This document shows positions 8,781-17,991 of a stretch of 64,000 bases of DNA, one piece after another. The number at the start of each line of letters is the position of its first letter. Position 1 is the stretch's first letter. The translations under genes were made by a program, and so were the position numbers. The DNA comes from Stenotrophomonas raiganjensis (SeqCode) (lineage in GTDB: Bacteria > Pseudomonadota > Gammaproteobacteria > Xanthomonadales > Xanthomonadaceae), in contig NZ_JAUTXR010000195.1 in the NCBI RefSeq assembly GCF_030658505.1, positions 1 through 64,000 of the forward strand. The letters are read 5' to 3'. A model generated the notes under the pieces. That model saw only the letters and a list, made by a program, of their open reading frames with translations, ran no database searches and was not told where the DNA came from.

Positions 8781-11700
8781 ACACTGCCGCGCTGGCCACG
8801 CCGGTGGCGCTGACCGAGGCCCAGGCCGGACTGTGGTTTGCACAGCGGCTGGCGCCGGACAATCCGTCATTCAATACCGCGCACGCGGTGTGGATCGACG
8901 GCCCGCTGGACGTGGCCGCGTTCGTTGCAGCGGCAGACCAGGCTGCGGTCGAAGCCCAGGCCTTCGCGCTGCGCTTTGCCGAAGGGGCCGATGGCCAGCC
9001 GCTGCAGTGGCATGACCCGGCACACGTGCCGCTGCTTTCGGTGCGAGAGGTTTCCGCCGAGGCGGATGCTGCCGCTGCGGCACGCAGCCTGATGCAGGCC
9101 GACCGGCTGAGCCCGGTCGATCCCACCCGCGACCGGATCAGCCAGCAGGTGCTGTTTGAGCTGGGCGAGCAGCGATGGGTCTGGTACCTGCGCGTGCATC
9201 ACCTGGCGGCCGACGGATACGGCATGGCGCTGTTCACTGATCGCGTGTGCGCGTTGTATGCCGGTCGTATGGGTGAGCCACTGCCGGGGCTGGCGGGCGT
9301 GCTGGCCGACGATGCTGCCTATCGTGCCGACCCGCGCCGCACGCAGGCCGGGCAGTGGTGGCGCGAGCACATGCAGGGCGCACCGGCGGGCGCGGGCCTG
9401 GCCGGTACGCTCGCCGCCAGTGACGACGCGTTGCGCTGGGTGCAGCCGCTCGATGCAGCATTCCGTGAGCAGTTGCTGCAGGCATCGGTACGTTGGTTGC
9501 AGCCCTGGCCGGACGTGCTGGCCGCGTTGTCGGCCGAGTACCTGCGGCGGATGAGCGCGGCCGATGAAGTGGTGCTGGGCGTGCCCTACATGGGCCGGCT
9601 CGGCAACGCGTCGGCGCGGGTACCGGCGATGGTGATGAATGTGTTGCCGCTGCGTGTGGCGGCCGGCGAGGGCAGCGTCGAAACCTTTACCCGCAGCCTG
9701 GGCCGGCGGCTCAGCCAGGGTCGCAAGCACGGCCGTTACCGCGGCGAGCAACTGCGCCGGGACCTGGGCCTGGTGGGCGCGCAGCAGCGCCTGCACGGTC
9801 CCATGGTGAATGTGCAGCCGTTCTACAAGCCAGTGGACCTGGCTGGCGTGCAGGGGACACTGGAGGTGCTGTGCACCGGGCCGGTGGATGACCTGACGCT
9901 GGGCTTCCGTGGTGATGGCCAGCGCCTGCTTGATCTGGAGATCGAGGCCAACCCCGCGCTGTACAGTGGCAAGGATGTGCAGGCGCACGCGGCGCGGCTG
10001 CTGCATTTCGTGTCGGCGGCACTGCAGGCTGAAGACATCGCGGCCGTACCACTGGCCACTGCCGAGGAGGCGCAGGCGGTGGTGCACGGTTTCAATGCCA
10101 CCGCGCATGCGCTGCCACCGACCACGCTGGTTGAACTGCTGCAGCAGGGCATGGACCGTGATCCGCACGCGCCCGCGCTGGTCTTCGGCGTTGCCACGCT
10201 GGACTACGCAACGCTGGAGGCGCGCAGTTTCGCGCTGGCGGCACAGCTGCGGGCGATGGATGTCGGCCCGGGCAGCGTGGTGGCGGTGGCGTTGCCACGC
10301 TCGCTGGAGCTGGTGATCGCGCTGGTCGCGGTGCTGCGCGCAGGCGCCGCCTACCTGCCGCTGGACCTGGCCCATCCCGACGAGCGCCTGGCCCGGATCC
10401 TGGCTTCGGCGCAGCCGGCCTGCGTGCTGGCAGAAGCGGAGGTGCAGCCGCGACTGGCAGGCGTGCCAGTGCTTGCGCCGGAACAATGGAACGCGCTGAG
10501 CTTCACCGCACCGTGGGCCGATCCGGCACCCGGCGATGCGGCCTATGTGATCTATACCTCCGGCTCGACTGGCGAGCCCAAGGGCGTGGTTGTCGAACAC
10601 CGCGCCATCGTCAACCGCCTGCTGTGGATGCGTGAGCACTATGGATTCAAGGCAGACGACCGCGTGCTGCAGAAGACCCCGGCCACCTTCGACGTCTCTG
10701 TCTGGGAGTTCTTCCTGCCGCTGCTGTGCGGGGCCACGCTGGTGGTCGCCGGACCGGATGCGCACCGCGATCCGACCGAGCTGGCAAGGCTGATCCGGTC
10801 GCAGGGCATTACCACGGCGCACTTCGTACCGTCGATGCTCGATGCCTTCCTTGCCGCACCGGCCTCTGAGGGGCTGCAGCTGCGTCGCGTGTTCACCAGC
10901 GGCGAGGCGCTGGACGCTGCGCTGCGCGACCGCTTCCATGCGCGCGTGCACGCCGAGCTGCACAACCTGTATGGCCCGACCGAAGCGGCAGTAGACGTGA
11001 GCTACTGGCCGGCCTCGGCACAGGACCGATCGCGCCCGGTGCCGATCGGCTTTCCGGTCTGGAACACGCGCCTGTACGTGCTGGATGCGCGGATGCAGCC
11101 GGTGCCGGCGGGCGTGGCCGGTGACCTGTACCTGGGGGGCGTGCAGCTGGCGCGTGGCTACCTGGGCCGCGATGACCTGACCGCCGAGCGCTTCCTGGCC
11201 GATCCGTTCCTGGCGGGCGAACGCATCTACCGCACCGGCGACGTGGCCCGTTGGCGCGGCGATGGCGCGGTCGAGTACCTCGGCCGCAGCGACCATCAGG
11301 TAAAGCTGCGTGGCCTGCGCATCGAACTGGGCGAGATCGAGGCGGCGCTGCGCGAGCTGCCCGGCATGGAGCGGGTGGAAGTGCTGCTGCGCCATGACGC
11401 ACCCGGCGATGCCCGGCTGGTGGCCTATGTGCCCTCGGTACTGGCCGACGCCAGCGTGCTGCGCAGCCACCTGGCAACCCGCGTGCCGGATTACATGGTG
11501 CCGTCCGCGTTCGTTGGCGTGGATCAGTGGCCGGTGACCACCAACGGCAAGTTGGATCGCAACGCGCTGCCCGCACCACCGCAGCACGAGGTCGCCGGGC
11601 TGGCGCCGCGTACGCCGCTGGAACGGGAGCTGGCCGGGTTGTTTGCCCAGGCGCTGGGCCGCACCACGCCGGTGGCGGTGGATGCGGACTTCTTCAGCCT

Positions 11701-12667
11701 TGGCGGTGACTCGCTGTCCGCCGTGCACCTGTTGTTGGCGATCGAACAGCGCTGGCGCTGCGACCTTGGCCTTGGCGCCCTGTTTGCCCAGCCGACGGTG
11801 GCAGCACTGGCGGTTCGTATTGCCGAGCCGCCCGCGCTGGCCGATCACGCACTGGGGCCCGTGATCGCGCTGGCCGCGACCGACGCCGCCGGGCCCACGC
11901 CGTTGTTCGTGCTGCACCCGGCCGGTGGCATCGCCTGGAACTACCGCACCCTGGCCCGGGCACTGCAGCCGGCACGCCCGGTGTATGGCCTGCAGTCGCC
12001 GGCACTGCACGCGCGGCAGCCGCTGCCGAGCAGCATCGAGGCGATGGCCAACGACTACGTGCAGCGGGTGGTCGCACTGCAGCCACAGGGGCCGGTGCAC
12101 CTGCTCGGATGGTCGGTGGGGGGCATCCTCGCGCAGGCGATGGCCGTTCGCCTGCATGAGATCGGGCGTGAGGTCGGCGAGCTGGTCCTGTTGGACGCCT
12201 ATCCCAGCGAGTGCTGGCGGGCCGAACCGGAACCCGATGCCATCGCCGCATTGCGTGCGTTGCTGGCGATTGCCGGGCATGACCCGGAGGCGCATCCGGA
12301 GCTGGACAGCCGTGAACGCATTCTCGCGTTCCTGCGTCGCGGCGGCAGCGCGCTCGGCAGCCTGCCCGATGTGGTGCTCGATGGCGTGGTGCGCGCCGTG
12401 ACCGGCACCAATCGACTGATCCGCGAACACATCCACCAACCGTTCGACGGCACGCTGGTGCACGTGCGTGCGGGGCGGGACCATCAGGCGCGGCCACAGC
12501 TGCAGTCGGCGTTGTGGCGGACCCACGCGCGCAAGGTGCAGGCGCTGGAGCTGCCGTTCCTGCACGCCGAACTGACCGGCCGCGATGCGGTGGCGCAGCT
12601 GGCGCCCTGGTTGTCGGCGCGGCTGCGCCACTGGGACGAGCAACAGGAGATCGCAACATGCAGTTGA
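8777..12667 (+). CDS. entF: Non-ribosomal peptide synthetase EntF (1,296 aa)
   Basis: A single-module synthetase with condensation, adenylation, carrier and thioesterase domains. The condensation motif HHLAADG lies at residues 141-147. The adenylation domain (about 470-900) has YTSGSTGEPKGV, YRTGD and NGKLDRN. Its specificity residues fall in FDVSVWEF, HFVPSML, FTSGEAL and LYGPTEAAVDVS and agree with the serine code of E. coli EntF as I remember it. The carrier serine is S979 in LGGDSLSAVHL, and the thioesterase nucleophile is S1113 in GWSVGG. The enzyme should condense dihydroxybenzoyl with serine and release or cyclise the oligomer. Length and domain order match EntF. The gene overlaps entA by 10 bp. 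The exact final siderophore cannot be read from sequence. Confidence 0.94.
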   Translation: MNTAALATPVALTEAQAGLWFAQRLAPDNPSFNTAHAVWIDGPLDVAAFVAAADQAAVEAQAFALRFAEGADGQPLQWHDPAHVPLLSVREVSAEADAAAAARSLMQADRLSPVDPTRDRISQQVLFELGEQRWVWYLRVHHLAADGYGMALFTDRVCALYAGRMGEPLPGLAGVLADDAAYRADPRRTQAGQWWREHMQGAPAGAGLAGTLAASDDALRWVQPLDAAFREQLLQASVRWLQPWPDVLAALSAEYLRRMSAADEVVLGVPYMGRLGNASARVPAMVMNVLPLRVAAGEGSVETFTRSLGRRLSQGRKHGRYRGEQLRRDLGLVGAQQRLHGPMVNVQPFYKPVDLAGVQGTLEVLCTGPVDDLTLGFRGDGQRLLDLEIEANPALYSGKDVQAHAARLLHFVSAALQAEDIAAVPLATAEEAQAVVHGFNATAHALPPTTLVELLQQGMDRDPHAPALVFGVATLDYATLEARSFALAAQLRAMDVGPGSVVAVALPRSLELVIALVAVLRAGAAYLPLDLAHPDERLARILASAQPACVLAEAEVQPRLAGVPVLAPEQWNALSFTAPWADPAPGDAAYVIYTSGSTGEPKGVVVEHRAIVNRLLWMREHYGFKADDRVLQKTPATFDVSVWEFFLPLLCGATLVVAGPDAHRDPTELARLIRSQGITTAHFVPSMLDAFLAAPASEGLQLRRVFTSGEALDAALRDRFHARVHAELHNLYGPTEAAVDVSYWPASAQDRSRPVPIGFPVWNTRLYVLDARMQPVPAGVAGDLYLGGVQLARGYLGRDDLTAERFLADPFLAGERIYRTGDVARWRGDGAVEYLGRSDHQVKLRGLRIELGEIEAALRELPGMERVEVLLRHDAPGDARLVAYVPSVLADASVLRSHLATRVPDYMVPSAFVGVDQWPVTTNGKLDRNALPAPPQHEVAGLAPRTPLERELAGLFAQALGRTTPVAVDADFFSLGGDSLSAVHLLLAIEQRWRCDLGLGALFAQPTVAALAVRIAEPPALADHALGPVIALAATDAAGPTPLFVLHPAGGIAWNYRTLARALQPARPVYGLQSPALHARQPLPSSIEAMANDYVQRVVALQPQGPVHLLGWSVGGILAQAMAVRLHEIGREVGELVLLDAYPSECWRAEPEPDAIAALRALLAIAGHDPEAHPELDSRERILAFLRRGGSALGSLPDVVLDGVVRAVTGTNRLIREHIHQPFDGTLVHVRAGRDHQARPQLQSALWRTHARKVQALELPFLHAELTGRDAVAQLAPWLSARLRHWDEQQEIATCS

Positions 12668-13416
12668 CCGGCTTTGAAGGGCGTGTAGCGCTGGTGACCG
12701 GCGCGGCCGGTGGCATCGGTGAGGCACTGGTACGGCAGCTGGCCGAGGCCGGTTGCACGGTGGTGGCCACCGATCGGGACGCGCCATGCGTGGGCGATGC
12801 GCGGGTACACAGCTTCGCCCTGGACGTGACCGACAGTGGCGCGGTGGATGCGCTGGTGGATCGTGTCGAGTCCAGCCTTGGGCCGATCACGCTGGCCGCC
12901 AGCGTGGCCGGGGTACTGCACGTGGGCGAGGTGGCCGGGACCAGCGATGCCGATTGGCGTCGGGTGTTCGCGGTCAACGCCGATGGCGTGTTCCACCTCG
13001 GGCGTGCGCTGGCGCGGGTGATGTCACCGCGCCGGCAGGGCGCGATCGTTACCGTCAGTTCCAATGCCGCCGGCGTACCACGGCATGGCATGGCGGCCTA
13101 TGCCGCATCGAAGGCGGCAGCGACCATGTTCACGCGCTGCCTCGGGCTGGAACTGGCGCCGCTGGGCATCCGCTGCAACATCATTGCACCCGGCTCCACG
13201 CTGACCCCGATGCAGACCGGCATGTGGCAGGACGCGCACGGCGCCGAGCGGGTCATCGCCGGCAGCCTGGACACGTACAAGGCCGGCATTCCACTGCGCA
13301 AGCTGGCCACCCCGGAAGACATCGCCCATTCGGTGATGTTCCTGCTCTCCGAGCAGGCCGGGCATGTGGCGATGAGTGACCTGTACGTGGATGGCGGCGC
13401 CACCCTGCGCGGCTGA
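12658..13416 (+). CDS. entA: 2,3-dihydro-2,3-dihydroxybenzoate dehydrogenase EntA (252 aa)
   Basis: A short-chain dehydrogenase that oxidises dihydrodihydroxybenzoate to 2,3-dihydroxybenzoate with NAD+. The Rossmann motif is TGAAGGIG (residues 14-21), the catalytic pair is Y148 and K152 in YAASK, and the active-site serine is in VTVSSNAA. The acidic residue after beta2 (ATDRD) favours NAD over NADP. The start lies within the end of entF, and the stop is followed by a SMAG inverted pair that probably ends the operon. All of the enzymes needed to go from chorismate to activated dihydroxybenzoate are therefore present in the cluster. Confidence 0.93.
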   Translation: MQLTGFEGRVALVTGAAGGIGEALVRQLAEAGCTVVATDRDAPCVGDARVHSFALDVTDSGAVDALVDRVESSLGPITLAASVAGVLHVGEVAGTSDADWRRVFAVNADGVFHLGRALARVMSPRRQGAIVTVSSNAAGVPRHGMAAYAASKAAATMFTRCLGLELAPLGIRCNIIAPGSTLTPMQTGMWQDAHGAERVIAGSLDTYKAGIPLRKLATPEDIAHSVMFLLSEQAGHVAMSDLYVDGGATLRG

Positions 13417-13422
13417 GCTTCT

Positions 13423-13505
13423 GTGGAGCCGAGCCCATGCTCGGCTGTTCCTTCAGAGATACGGATGCCTGAAGGAAAAGCAGCCGAGCATGGGCTCGGC
13501 TCTAC
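13423..13505. repeat. SMAG REP pair between convergent genes
   Basis: Two GTGG/GTAG-headed units carrying GCCGAGCCCATGCTCGGC (13423-13447 plus strand; 13481-13505 minus strand) face each other. They are separated by a further inverted repeat, TTCCTTCAG/CTGAAGGAA (13448-13478). Lying between entA and the phytase-like gene, the large stem is a likely bidirectional terminator. Confidence 0.85.
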
Positions 13506-13554
13506 AACAAACAGCGGGTTGATCCGGTAGCGGCGGGCCAAGCCCGGCGACGAT

Positions 13555-15015
13555 TCAAGGCAGCGTCAGGCGGTACACCAGTACGCGGTTGTCGTTGTCG
13601 TACGGGCTGTCGCAGGCCTGGCCCTGCATGCGGCAATGGCGGGCGATGAAGTCGTTGTCGTTGCCGATCAGCAGCAGTACGTCGTTCGGGTGCTGCGGGT
13701 CCAGCGCCGGCAGCACGTCCATGGCCTCCCATTTCTCCGACAGCAGGCCGGCATGCGGGCCGCGCTTCGTGTCCAGGTCCAGCCCGGCACGCGCGAGCTG
13801 CGGGCGGTCGAGCAGGTTCAGCACTTCGTCGCTGCGGGCGGGCATGATCTCCGGCTTCAGTGCAGTACCGGTCGGGTCGGCCAGCACCGAGGCGGTGCCG
13901 GTCTCATAAGCAGTTTCGGCGAGGTTGGTGGCACCGGCCACATCCACCAGCAGCACCGACTTGTAGACGATCGGGTCATCGCCGTCCTTGCCCAGTCCGT
14001 TGCCGTCGCGGGCCAGCAGCAGGAAGCGGTGGTTGTCCAACGCACGCAGCTCGCTCTGCGCGGCGGTGCGGTCCAGCTTGCCCTTGCCGTCGTGCGCGTA
14101 GGCAGGCAGGGCCATCACGTAATGGCCGATCGGCTGCTGTGGCGTTGGCGAGGTTGTCACGTCGTAGACCAGCACGCGGGTGTTGATGCGGCCGGCTGCG
14201 TTGCCCTGCGCGCTGTCCTGCAGCGTCGCACTCTGCAGGGCCACGAACAGGCGGCTGCGGTCGGGCGAGAGGCCCATGCCTTCCACGCCCTGGTTGTTGC
14301 GTCGGCCGGTCTGCGGTGGCGCCAGCGAACCGAACGCTGGCTTGCCATCGCGCTGGGGACGGGTGGCAGGCGGTGCCACGATCACACCCTGCAGCTGGCC
14401 CTGTGCATCGAAGTAGTAGACGTTGGCGGTGTACTCATCGCCGATGTAGAAGTGGCCATCGGCGGTGAACTGCAGCGATTCCGCGTCCAGCGAGACCTTG
14501 CCCGCACCGGCGCCGCTGGCCGGCGAGGGCAGCACCACCTCGCGCTGGGTGATCGTATGGTCGCCGGGATCGGCGCCGGTGAACGACTGGCCGTTGAAGT
14601 CCTTCAGTACCACGCCCTTGTCCGGCACCATCGTCAGCGTACCCAGCGCGCCGGGCTTGCCCGGGGTAACGTCGATGCGCAGCTGCATGCGCTCCACGCG
14701 GCCGGCGTAGTCGTAGAACAGGCCGGCTTCGGGATCGTTGCGACCGCGGTCGGGCAGGGTCCACAACACGCCCTCGTAGCCGTTGGCGGTACGTTTCCAG
14801 GTGCCGGGCTGCACCGCCAGCGACGAGAACGAGCCCAGCGTGTCGCCCAGGAAATCCACCGTGCCGGCCGGCAGCCGCCCGGCCGCGACCAGCCCCTTGT
14901 CCACGTAGGTGCGGCCACCCAGTTCCAGCGTGCGCGGCGGTGTGCCGCTGGCCTCATGCGGGGTGGAGTATCCGCTGGCCGCGAGGGTGGCCAGCAACAG
15001 GGCACTAGCAAGCAT
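13555..15015 (-). CDS. Secreted phytase-like (esterase-like) protein (486 aa)
   Basis: A cleavable signal peptide, MLASALLLATLAASGYS, precedes a long beta-propeller-like sequence with DAESLQFTADGHFYIGDEY and NNQGVEGMGLSPDRSRLF, features of the 'esterase-like activity of phytase' family (Pfam phytase-like). Members are thought to be periplasmic or extracellular phosphoesterases, but direct biochemical support is thin. It begins 21 bp after a TonB-dependent receptor gene and is surely co-transcribed with it, so the pair may release and import a phosphate-containing compound. A GGAG motif sits before the ATG. Confidence 0.78.
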   Translation of the reverse strand: MLASALLLATLAASGYSTPHEASGTPPRTLELGGRTYVDKGLVAAGRLPAGTVDFLGDTLGSFSSLAVQPGTWKRTANGYEGVLWTLPDRGRNDPEAGLFYDYAGRVERMQLRIDVTPGKPGALGTLTMVPDKGVVLKDFNGQSFTGADPGDHTITQREVVLPSPASGAGAGKVSLDAESLQFTADGHFYIGDEYTANVYYFDAQGQLQGVIVAPPATRPQRDGKPAFGSLAPPQTGRRNNQGVEGMGLSPDRSRLFVALQSATLQDSAQGNAAGRINTRVLVYDVTTSPTPQQPIGHYVMALPAYAHDGKGKLDRTAAQSELRALDNHRFLLLARDGNGLGKDGDDPIVYKSVLLVDVAGATNLAETAYETGTASVLADPTGTALKPEIMPARSDEVLNLLDRPQLARAGLDLDTKRGPHAGLLSEKWEAMDVLPALDPQHPNDVLLLIGNDNDFIARHCRMQGQACDSPYDNDNRVLVYRLTLP

Positions 15016-15036
15016 CGGTGGACTCCGGGCCGTCGA

Positions 15037-17355
15037 TCAGAAGCGAAGGTCGATGGTACCGAACACCTGGCGCGGTGCCGACGCATGGAACACGTACAGC
15101 TTGCCCGCCGGATCGCTCGGTGCGAACACGCTCGAATCCAGGTTGCTCGCGTAGCGCTTGTTGGTCAGGTTGGTCACGTTGAATGACAGGCGCACGCCCT
15201 TGGCGAAGCCGACCTGGCCGAAGTCATAGCCACCGGCCAGATCGAACACGGTGAAGCCACCGAAGCCCTGGTCGTTGGTGTAAGTGTAGAAACGCTCGCC
15301 GGTGTACTTGCCGCGCAGGCTGGCGAACCAGCCGTTGTCGCGCCAGGTGATTTCGGTGGCCAGCAGCTGCTTGGGCGTATCGGTCTGGATCTTGCCCTTG
15401 ATCTGCTGCTCGACGCCCGCCTGCACGTAGTTGGAGGCATAGGTCGAGCGGTTCAGCGAGGCCGATGTGTACCAGCTGAAGTGCTCGTTCGGGGTCCACA
15501 GCACGGTCAGCTCGGCGCCGCGGCTGTCGACGCCGCCGACGTTGTAGAAGCGGTTGCCGCAGGTCGGGCCGACCGGCTGGCGCGAGTCACAGGGGTTGTA
15601 CTGCAGCAGGCGATTGTCGAAGCGCACGCTGTAGGCCGCGATGGAGGCCTGCAGGGTATCGGTGACGAAACGGTAGCCGGCCTCAAGCGAGCTGGATTCT
15701 TCCGGCTTCAGGTCGCCCTGTGCGTTCCAGGTGGCCTGGCTCACCGCCTGCGGGCCCAGCTTGAAGCCGCCCTGGAACATGGCAATGTTCTCGGCGTAGC
15801 TGGCGAACACTTCGTGGTGCTCGGCCAGGCGGAAGTTGGCGCCCACGCTGGGCAGGAAGCTCTTGCTGGCCTTCAGCGAGCCGGTGGCGAACTGGTTGTT
15901 GGAGGTCGGTGAGATCGGCGTCTTCGCATCGCCCGGCAGCGCCTGTGCATCGGAGGTGGCGTGCGGGCTCTTGGCACCGAACTCCAGGGTCAGGCGATCA
16001 TCCAGCAGGCGCCAGGTGTCCTTCAGGAAGAACTGATGGGTCTTCCAGCGCGTGCGCTGGGCGAACACGCCAACGTCGGAGGGCAGGGTGTTCATGCCAC
16101 TCAGGTCGCGCGGGCCGTCCACGGCGGTCTGGTAGCGCTCGGCGCTGCTGGTGTTGCGTTCGTACCAGACACCACCCTCGATGCGATGCGCGCCCAGTTC
16201 CCAATCAAACGACAGCGTGCCGCCATCGCGGTCGATGGTATAGATCGTGTTGCGGAAGATGATCGGGATTTCCTGCGCGGTGCCCTTGTTCGACCACGCG
16301 CCGCTGTTCCAGTTGTGGCCTTCGCCGCGGTCGTCATGGTGGTAGGCCAGCGCCCGCAGGCTGAAACCATCGGCCAGGAAGAGGTCGCCGGCCAGGTAGT
16401 ACAGGTTGTCATCGCGCAGGATCTGCCCGGCGGTGAACGCACCGTCGGCATCCTTGTCCGGGCCGCTGCTGTCGCACTTCTTCGCGTTGAAGCTGGCGGT
16501 GTTGCAGTAGGCCTTGGCCACGGCCTTGTTCCAGTCCGGCGCGTAGCCGCCCCAGTCCCAGCCGAGGCCGCGCGACATCTCGTCCTTGGACAGGTAGAAG
16601 TAGTCGGCCTGGGTGGTGCGCGACGTATCGACGAAACCGGTGATCTGGCCGCGGCCGAAGTTCCAGACACCCTTGGCGTTGAACTGCTTGGTGGTGGATT
16701 TGTTATAGGCGGTCTGGTCGTTCCAGAGGTCGGAGACCGCGTTCATGCCGGAAACGTAGCCGGAGAAGCCGTTGTACTCGCCGCTGTCCACGCGCACGAA
16801 GGTGCGGCGGTTGGCGTCGCTGCCGAAGGTCTGCACCACGCGGCCGCCGAGTTCCTGGGCCGGGCGATCGGAGGTATAGGAGATGGTGCCGCCGAGGTTG
16901 CTGGTGGACGGCGTGCCGAGGCTGCCGATGCCCACCGCCAGTTCCGCGCCGGCCATGTTCTCGCTGATCAGCGCGCGGTTGATGGTCAGGCCGTTGTAGT
17001 TGTTGTACGCGCCATCGCCCAGCGGCACGCCGTCCAGCGTGTAGCCGAGGCGAGTGGAGTTGAAGCCGCGCAGGCTGAGGGTCATCGACTGTTCGTTGGT
17101 GCCCAGCGCATCGGCCGACTGCGCGTTGACGCCCGGCAGCAGGTTCAGGGTCTTCTGCAGGCTGGTACCCGGCGGCAGGATGTCGAGGTTCTCGCGGGTG
17201 ATGCGCTGCACCTGGCGCGCTTCGCCGCTGCCGATCACCGAAACCGCGTCGAGGTCGGTGGCGGACGTGCCAGTGGAGGTCGGGGCAGCATCCTGCGCCC
17301 AGGCCGCGGGAGCAAGCGCGATCGACAGCGCAGCGGCCAACAAAGTCTTCGTCAT
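15037..17355 (-). CDS. TonB-dependent outer-membrane receptor (772 aa)
   Basis: The signal peptide ends at AAWAQ. A plug domain follows at about residues 40-150 with DLDAVSVIGSGEA as a TonB-box-like region, LNLLPGVNAQ, and SLRGFNSTRLGYTLDGVPLG. The rest forms the 22-stranded barrel and ends with the aromatic VFGTIDLRF expected of outer-membrane proteins. There is no N-terminal STN signalling domain. The gene lies just beyond the siderophore operon but is transcribed with the phytase-like gene. Uptake of a phosphorylated substrate is therefore as likely as siderophore uptake, and the Pho-box-like site upstream favours the former. The ligand is unproven. Confidence 0.88.
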   Translation of the reverse strand: MTKTLLAAALSIALAPAAWAQDAAPTSTGTSATDLDAVSVIGSGEARQVQRITRENLDILPPGTSLQKTLNLLPGVNAQSADALGTNEQSMTLSLRGFNSTRLGYTLDGVPLGDGAYNNYNGLTINRALISENMAGAELAVGIGSLGTPSTSNLGGTISYTSDRPAQELGGRVVQTFGSDANRRTFVRVDSGEYNGFSGYVSGMNAVSDLWNDQTAYNKSTTKQFNAKGVWNFGRGQITGFVDTSRTTQADYFYLSKDEMSRGLGWDWGGYAPDWNKAVAKAYCNTASFNAKKCDSSGPDKDADGAFTAGQILRDDNLYYLAGDLFLADGFSLRALAYHHDDRGEGHNWNSGAWSNKGTAQEIPIIFRNTIYTIDRDGGTLSFDWELGAHRIEGGVWYERNTSSAERYQTAVDGPRDLSGMNTLPSDVGVFAQRTRWKTHQFFLKDTWRLLDDRLTLEFGAKSPHATSDAQALPGDAKTPISPTSNNQFATGSLKASKSFLPSVGANFRLAEHHEVFASYAENIAMFQGGFKLGPQAVSQATWNAQGDLKPEESSSLEAGYRFVTDTLQASIAAYSVRFDNRLLQYNPCDSRQPVGPTCGNRFYNVGGVDSRGAELTVLWTPNEHFSWYTSASLNRSTYASNYVQAGVEQQIKGKIQTDTPKQLLATEITWRDNGWFASLRGKYTGERFYTYTNDQGFGGFTVFDLAGGYDFGQVGFAKGVRLSFNVTNLTNKRYASNLDSSVFAPSDPAGKLYVFHASAPRQVFGTIDLRF

Positions 17356-17487
17356 GTTACGGACACTCAGGCAGGCACGAGCCGCCGCGTGGGCGCGGAG
17401 CTCATGGAGTTTGAAAGGGGAGACAACCGAGGTGACTGCGGACGCTGCAGGCGCCGTGGGTCAACGTGAAAATGGTGCGCTAGACAG

Positions 17488-17505
17488 ATGACTGTCTGGT
17501 GACAT
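17488..17505 (-). promoter_or_regulatory. Candidate Pho box upstream of receptor-phytase operon
   Basis: Read on the minus strand the site is ATGTCAC-CAGA-CAGTCAT. Two 7-mers with an 11-bp period match the PhoB consensus CTGTCAT at 5 and 6 of 7 positions. It lies about 130 bp upstream of the receptor start codon. A single site without footprint data, so tentative. Confidence 0.4.
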
Positions 17506-17531
17506 GTTCAGTTGTTGTGAGGGACTGACCT

Positions 17532-17590
17532 GTAGAGCCGAGCCCATGCTCGGCTGTTTTTGGCCGGAGCCGAGCATGGCTCGGCTCTAC
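17532..17590. repeat. SMAG REP pair
   Basis: GTAGAGCCGAGCCCATGCTC (from 17532, plus strand) and its near-identical inverse ending CTAC at 17590 form a hairpin around a short TTTTTGGC loop. It follows the DUF2894 stop and precedes the receptor promoter, so it may separate the two transcription units. Confidence 0.85.
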
Positions 17591-17607
17591 AATGGCACGC
17601 GACGGCA

Positions 17608-17991
17608 CTACTCCTTCGGCGTCTGGCGCGGCTTGCGCGTGCGCTTCGGCTTTGCGGCATCCGCACTGCTGGCGGCGCCATCCTGCAGCGCCTGCAACCA
17701 GGACAGGGTGTCCACGTAATCGATGAAGTGGCGCAGGTAGCCGGGACTGGTGGCCTGCATCGTGTCCAGCATGCGCTGCACCAGCACCGCCGAGTTCAGC
17801 GGGCCGCCGTCGGCCGGGGCCTCGGTGCGCAGTGAGCGGCGCACCTGCAGTTCACTGCGCAGCTCCGACCACTCGCGCTGCACCTGCTGCAGCATCGGCA
17901 CCTGCGGGTAATGCGGCAGCGAGCGCGACCCCGCATCGAGGTCGCGCACCAGCGCGCGCAGGCCTTCGAGCGCTGGCGGCTTACTTGGCAT
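17608..17991 (-). CDS. DUF2894 family protein (127 aa)
   Basis: The last gene of a four-gene operon. The protein starts MPSKPPALEGLRALVRDLDAG, is mostly helical with a central segment REWSELRSELQVRRSLR, and ends in a very basic tail, KPKRTRKPRQTPKE. There is no signal peptide or membrane segment, so it is probably cytoplasmic. The tail could contact nucleic acid or acidic lipid heads. Family assignment to DUF2894 comes from the conserved operon partners and the NSAVLVQRMLD..SPGYLRHFIDYVD region. Its function is unknown. The start overlaps the preceding OmpA-like gene by 11 bp, which argues for a common complex. Confidence 0.75.
   Translation of the reverse strand: MPSKPPALEGLRALVRDLDAGSRSLPHYPQVPMLQQVQREWSELRSELQVRRSLRTEAPADGGPLNSAVLVQRMLDTMQATSPGYLRHFIDYVDTLSWLQALQDGAASSADAAKPKRTRKPRQTPKE

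Noticed and set aside
8867..12787. 1,306-codon minus-strand open frame opposite entF
   Set aside because: Its length is striking, but its composition is His/Arg/Gln-rich noise and it mirrors a fully supported NRPS. No start signal is visible.
15037..17355. Assignment of the TonB receptor as the enterobactin-type receptor FepA
   Set aside because: Proximity suggests it, but the gene is on the opposite strand, shares an operon with a phytase-like gene and has a Pho-like rather than a Fur-like site. Left unnamed.
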